In this document: piece by piece, positions 48,931 through 52,211 of the stretch
Numbering within the stretch: the first letter of the stretch is position 1
Layout of the letters: every line of letters begins with the position of its first letter
Assembly: GCA_016789455.1 (NCBI GenBank)
Contig: JAEUQU010000001.1
Location: forward strand, 97,710 to 149,920
Reading direction: 5' to 3'
Length of the DNA stretch: 52,211 nt
Source of the DNA: Candidatus Saccharibacteria bacterium
Lineage (GTDB): Bacteria > Patescibacteriota > Saccharimonadia > Saccharimonadales > Saccharimonadaceae
Position numbers and translations under genes: made by a program
Notes under the pieces: model-generated
What the model was told of the DNA's origin: nothing
The model's input: the letters and a program-made list of their open reading frames with translations, nothing else
Database searches by the model: none

Positions 48931-50445
48931 TCAAGTTAATTCGGCATGACCATCTTTATACAATTTCCTATGGGTAAAGTTGCCGTTATCATACCTGTTT
49001 CTAACTATAAAGTTCTTGTCCTCCAGTTTGATGGGGCAACTTTTCTGCAGCTCACGCCTACATGCTTCAAATGTTTCTAAATCCTTTGACTCGGGCAGCT
49101 CCAGCGTAAGAAACATGCCGTTACTTGATGACGACAGCCTTGCCAGGAAGGCCGAGCTGTCGTCGCCATGGTCGAGCACCCCGTTCAGCCGGAAATCCAC
49201 AGAAACCGATAATCGCACCACGGGTCGTGGCTGCAGCTCCTTAGGTATCGCAAGCGCATCGAGATAACCGACCGCCTCTTCAGCCCTGGCGCCATTGATA
49301 TTCCACTCAAGCGTTCTACCGTACGTCAGCCACGGCAATGGAACCAAGTGATTATTCTCGTTTTTATCTGCTTTACCAAAATCGTTTTCCAGCCTCTTGC
49401 GGAGTAATTTAGCAAGAGAATCTTCGCGCCGGCTATAAGCAAAACATTCATACTCCAGCGTTATTGACCGTTCCTTAACTTCGGCAACATTTTGCTCTAA
49501 GAATCTTTGGAGAGATTTATATGCCTCAATCGCATTTCTCGTGTGCATAGACTGTTCACCATTGTAGACAATGGAACTTCCAACGAGCTTTGCCCTTGAA
49601 ATCTTAGCCTCCTCAGCAATTGCCAAAACCCCTTCGCCCTCCAGTAGCCGGTCGTTGCCAACAAACTTTATAAAGCTACTCCACGTCTTCAGCCAGTAAT
49701 AATCCAGCCACTGCTGCATCTCATCCAAATTCTCAAAGATGATATTCTCAAGCGGCTGCCATGTTGCAATTGAGTATCGCCTCATCCGGCCGACCTTCAC
49801 AGGATGGCCCTCCGATGCGGACCACTTCTCCTGATTATCCAGAAAAGTATTAGCCATCTGCCTACGTTCACGGCGCCCAATCTTATATGCCTTGCTCTTC
49901 AGTGGCTCTTTCGTCGGGTCGTTACCCTTCCAACGATTGAAACTGGTTGATATTGCAACGTGCTTAAACCCTTTGCCAAAACGACTTGGGAATGACAGCT
50001 CATACCCATACGTATACTTACCATCATGAATTGCCCAACCGATATTGCCTTCACGCTTGTAAAACTCAAACTGACCACCAAAACGTGGGGCAAGGTGCTT
50101 TTTGGCCTCGCTGCGCACCCTGGCAACGGGCATGTCGCCCGCTAGTACCATTTTGTTCTGTGCGGAATTGTCTTTGCCATCAAGGGCACTTTTCAGCCCA
50201 CCACCCCTTTTTCTGCAGTCATCATGAAAGCCCTTGGGGTCTACCGACAAACGGCCAGTTATTATCTGGTAGAATTTTTCCGCCACCGCTTCACGGTCGG
50301 CGTCCTGGTTCTTTTCATACCACAAGAACAGTTCGTATGCTTCGGGGTCATACTCATTGGATGGCGCCTCGGCTGTGATAAGGCCGCAGGGATCCCAGTC
50401 GCGTACATAGTTCTTTATGGCCGATTGGCCAGGTGGGTTTTGCAT
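48931..50445 (-). CDS. Large unrecognised protein with a WDPxGL...EYD N-terminal domain
   Basis: 504 residues. The first ~65 residues (VRDWDPCGLITAEAPSNEYDPEAYELFLWYEKNQD...VAEKFYQII) resemble small bacterial stand-alone proteins with a WDPxG...DEYD pattern, often seen near toxin loci. The rest (about 85-504) is soluble, mixed, with GRRERRQMANTFLDNQEKW and a C-terminal half of repeated beta segments (RPVVRLSVSVDFRLNG, MFLTLELPESKDLETF). There is no enzyme signature. It has low GC relative to the core genes and lies near the RHS locus, so it is probably accessory. Confidence 0.62.
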   Translation of the reverse strand: MQNPPGQSAIKNYVRDWDPCGLITAEAPSNEYDPEAYELFLWYEKNQDADREAVAEKFYQIITGRLSVDPKGFHDDCRKRGGGLKSALDGKDNSAQNKMVLAGDMPVARVRSEAKKHLAPRFGGQFEFYKREGNIGWAIHDGKYTYGYELSFPSRFGKGFKHVAISTSFNRWKGNDPTKEPLKSKAYKIGRRERRQMANTFLDNQEKWSASEGHPVKVGRMRRYSIATWQPLENIIFENLDEMQQWLDYYWLKTWSSFIKFVGNDRLLEGEGVLAIAEEAKISRAKLVGSSIVYNGEQSMHTRNAIEAYKSLQRFLEQNVAEVKERSITLEYECFAYSRREDSLAKLLRKRLENDFGKADKNENNHLVPLPWLTYGRTLEWNINGARAEEAVGYLDALAIPKELQPRPVVRLSVSVDFRLNGVLDHGDDSSAFLARLSSSSNGMFLTLELPESKDLETFEACRRELQKSCPIKLEDKNFIVRNRYDNGNFTHRKLYKDGHAELT

Positions 50446-50570
50446 ACTAACCGCTTTGTGTATCTTTCATCTTATTGCAAGTATAGCTCACGCGATGGGC
50501 TACCGCCCACCACTAGCACCCGCTACACGTTGACCATGGCTATTCGTTGTCAAGCAAAACTGCAAGGTTT

Positions 50571-50825
50571 TTAGCGCATCTTTGCTATCATATGCGGGGC
50601 TACTTTATTGGCATCAAGTATCTCAATGCCCAAAAGCCTCCCCTGACTGTCAAAATCAAGATTGATGCCACCCTTCACACTCTCAGGTAGGCCCTCACAA
50701 ATATATGTCTTATCGACCTCACCGTCATCTATCTGCTTGGTGTAGATGTAGGCTGCGTTCGCCTCTTGATCGTATGTGAAAACAAACGTTTGATTTTGTT
50801 CGATGTACTCCTGGTTCTGAATCAT
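50571..50825 (-). CDS. DUF2283 family protein
   Basis: 84 residues from the ATG at 50825. FTYDQEANAAYIYT, NLDFDSQGRLLGIEILDANKV is the DUF2283 pattern (YDxEADALYI...VNxDxDxxGxVVGIEIL). Members are small proteins of unknown function, frequently in mobile or toxin-antitoxin settings. An AAGG precedes the ATG. Confidence 0.82.
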   Translation of the reverse strand: MIQNQEYIEQNQTFVFTYDQEANAAYIYTKQIDDGEVDKTYICEGLPESVKGGINLDFDSQGRLLGIEILDANKVAPHMIAKMR

Positions 50826-50928
50826 TGTGCCTTCTTTCAATCACCCCTTATCCTGCAGTCATCATAACCCACCCTTAAACGGCTAGCCATTTGTAAAGCG
50901 TTTTGCCGTTCGTCCAACGACGCAGCGC

Positions 50929-51237
50929 TTAAGATTTTAGATAAGCCTTGCGAGCTGCACAGTAGACGCTATGTCCTTGTCGCAAACTACTTTGTAGCTG
51001 GATAAGGAAGTAAATTACTGTTCCAACCAAAATAACGAGTGCGAATTGCTGTCGAGGACTGTTGACCGTATCTTCCACGATCGTTTCAAATGAGAGAAGC
51101 GCACCAATCACCACCAGCACTAGTATGATTGTCAGCATTATAGTGAATACTTGATCTTTTGGGTTTCTCTCTAGCAGCGCTTTAGGGGTTTTGCCGCATA
51201 CACAAGCCTTAATTTTTTTTTCTACAAACAAGGGCAT
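50929..51237 (-). CDS. Two-TM protein, candidate immunity partner of the RHS protein
   Basis: 102 residues. Short N-terminus with CVC and a basic region, TM helices at about 32-50 and 67-83, and a C-terminal tail with a further Cys. It starts one base after the stop of the RHS-type gene and is read in the same direction, the usual place for the immunity gene of a polymorphic toxin. Small two-TM immunity proteins are common for membrane-acting toxins. The role rests on position only. Confidence 0.6.
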   Translation of the reverse strand: MPLFVEKKIKACVCGKTPKALLERNPKDQVFTIMLTIILVLVVIGALLSFETIVEDTVNSPRQQFALVILVGTVIYFLIQLQSSLRQGHSVYCAARKAYLKS

Positions 51238-51238
51238 A

Positions 51239-52211
51239 TCATCTCCTGCGCTTATGATTACTCCAGTAGTTACCCCCGTAGTTTAACCCTTGCTGGATAG
51301 AATATCCATAAACAGCACCTTTTACTTGTTTTTTGAGTCGCAGCTGTGCAGGTTTCTTCCTTAGTGCACCTACTGCTGATTTATAGTGCCTTGGCTTACC
51401 CGCAACTTTACCAAAATATTTTACAACATGCTTGGCGCCTGCTAGTTTTCCTCCTACCCTATTGATGACAAAATCCGATGCCGCCGCCCATGCCCCTGAA
51501 GCGACTGCTTTTTTAAGACTTCCTGTATTTCTATAGGTTCGTGCGCCAGCACCAACTCCAGCAGCTGCTGCCGTTGCAATTGCGACGCCTAAGCATATGC
51601 CGCCAGAGCCAATTATGCATGCGGCAAGTCCGATGCCTGCAGCAACCATTTCTCTGTTGTCTGAGATCCAACGTGCAGCCCCCATAAGAGCCCCACCCAC
51701 ACTCCATTGCCCGTTTAAATCGAAATCATTAACTGGATCAGGAGGGTAGACGTAATTATTCTCTACTCCACCCTCCACTGTATCGACTTGCAAGAAGCGA
51801 CCCAAAGATGACACATATACCCTTGCCCCCATTTGCACAGGAGAAAGTTTTAAGTAAGTTTCTGAAAACTTCTCATGCTGCCCTACCCACCCAAAACTAC
51901 CAAACACACCAGTGTTATCCGGCTTACTCGTACCAATAGTCTGCCCAAACGGATCGTACATGAAGTCGCCTGTCTTCGTCCCGCTAGCGTCAGTGGTGGT
52001 CATCACATCACCATGGATATTAGGTAACGAGAATGCTTTCTGGTCATTCACGCTAGCCTCAGTCGGGCGAACTGTCAGCAATGCACCACCAGGCAGCTGG
52101 AAATACTTCTCAGTAACAGTCCAGTCCGCACGTCGAGCGAGGTCTGGCGCGTCGCCCGGCGTCGTAAACCCATACCACTGCGCATCCGTATTCACCCCAT
52201 TCTCCTGCATC
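51239..52211 (-). CDS. RHS/YD-repeat protein, C-terminal part (continues beyond the window)
   Basis: The visible 323 residues begin inside the gene. [27 protein letters not shown], then [41 protein letters not shown] is the RHS-repeat-associated core, which marks the junction to a variable C-terminal toxin. The tail (about 165 residues) has a Gly/Ala-rich hydrophobic stretch ([36 protein letters not shown]) and a basic end ([28 protein letters not shown]). It matches no toxin family I know. RHS proteins deliver such tips to competitors or hosts. Confidence 0.85.
   Translation of the reverse strand, partial: MQENGVNTDAQWYGFTTPGDAPDLARRADWTVTEKYFQLPGGALLTVRPTEASVNDQKAFSLPNIHGDVMTTTDASGTKTGDFMYDPFGQTIGTSKPDNTGVFGSFGWVGQHEKFSETYLKLSPVQMGARVYVSSLGRFLQVDTVEGGVENNYVYPPDPVNDFDLNGQWSVGGALMGAARWISDNREMVAAGIGLAACIIGSGGICLGVAIATAAAAGVGAGARTYRNTGSLKKAVASGAWAAASDFVINRVGGKLAGAKHVVKYFGKVAGKPRHYKSAVGALRKKPAQLRLKKQVKGAVYGYSIQQGLNYGGNYWSNHKRRR

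Noticed and set aside
1-52211. CRISPR arrays, insertion sequences or UGA recoding
   Set aside because: No regularly spaced repeats or transposase frames were seen, and TGA serves as a normal stop in several genes.

Overview
The window looks like a chromosomal segment of a small-genome monoderm bacterium of the Patescibacteria/CPR group, most likely a Saccharibacteria (TM7) relative with moderately high GC. The evidence is indirect: compact gene packing, many promoters placed 6 to 10 nt before a start codon (leaderless or nearly leaderless mRNAs), a minimal Tat system, type IV pilin-like proteins, a short HrcA, a complete oxidative pentose phosphate operon, and the RimK/aspartic peptidase/DUF1704 gene set. 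TGA is used as a stop (for example at 27831 and 41571), so the UGA-Gly code of some CPR lineages is not used. No rRNA or phylogenetic marker was tested, so the placement is an inference.

Layout. 1-2.9 kb: the end of an ArsR-type regulator with a palindromic operator over its start, a secreted B-lectin plus glycosidase-like protein, tRNA-Lys and a membrane protein. 2.9-7.1 kb: RimK ligase, retropepsin-like RimB-type protein and two DUF1704 (MATCAP-like) metallopeptidases, a putative writer/eraser module for protein tails. 7.1-10.4 kb: a 1094-residue polytopic membrane protein. 10.4-18.3 kb: the heat-shock regulon (dnaJ, dnaK, grpE, hrcA) with four CIRCE elements, interrupted by two pilin genes, an XRE-type regulator and a hypothetical gene; an NMP-kinase-like gene diverges from hrcA. 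18.3-30.7 kb: tatA, tatC with a long tail and a small Tat-signal-like protein, a small LANTG surface protein, lepA, murJ, ftsH, tilS, a histidine phosphatase, an exonuclease-UvrC-like fusion and a DEAD-box helicase. 30.9-34.8 kb: a GH26-like secreted enzyme, a glycosyltransferase and a membrane-anchored glycosidase-like protein. 34.8-41.1 kb: pgi-zwf-gnd-pgl, sppA and a pseudopilin-like gene.

41.1-52.2 kb is more accessory: tRNA-Met, several orphan genes, a secreted beta-helix protein, a DUF4385 protein, a stand-alone ATP-cone protein, a flavin disulfide oxidoreductase, and an AT-richer end with a DUF2283 protein, a two-TM candidate immunity protein and the C-terminus of an RHS/YD-repeat protein that runs out of the window.

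Most genes lie on the minus strand in short operons. Four unrelated GC-rich orphan genes (11.75, 27.4, 30.9 and 41.2 kb) each sit alone and end in a very strong hairpin; three of them have a clear sigma70-type promoter and the fourth a -10 element only. No stretch longer than 300 bases lacks a gene. No CRISPR array, insertion sequence or convincing replication origin was seen.
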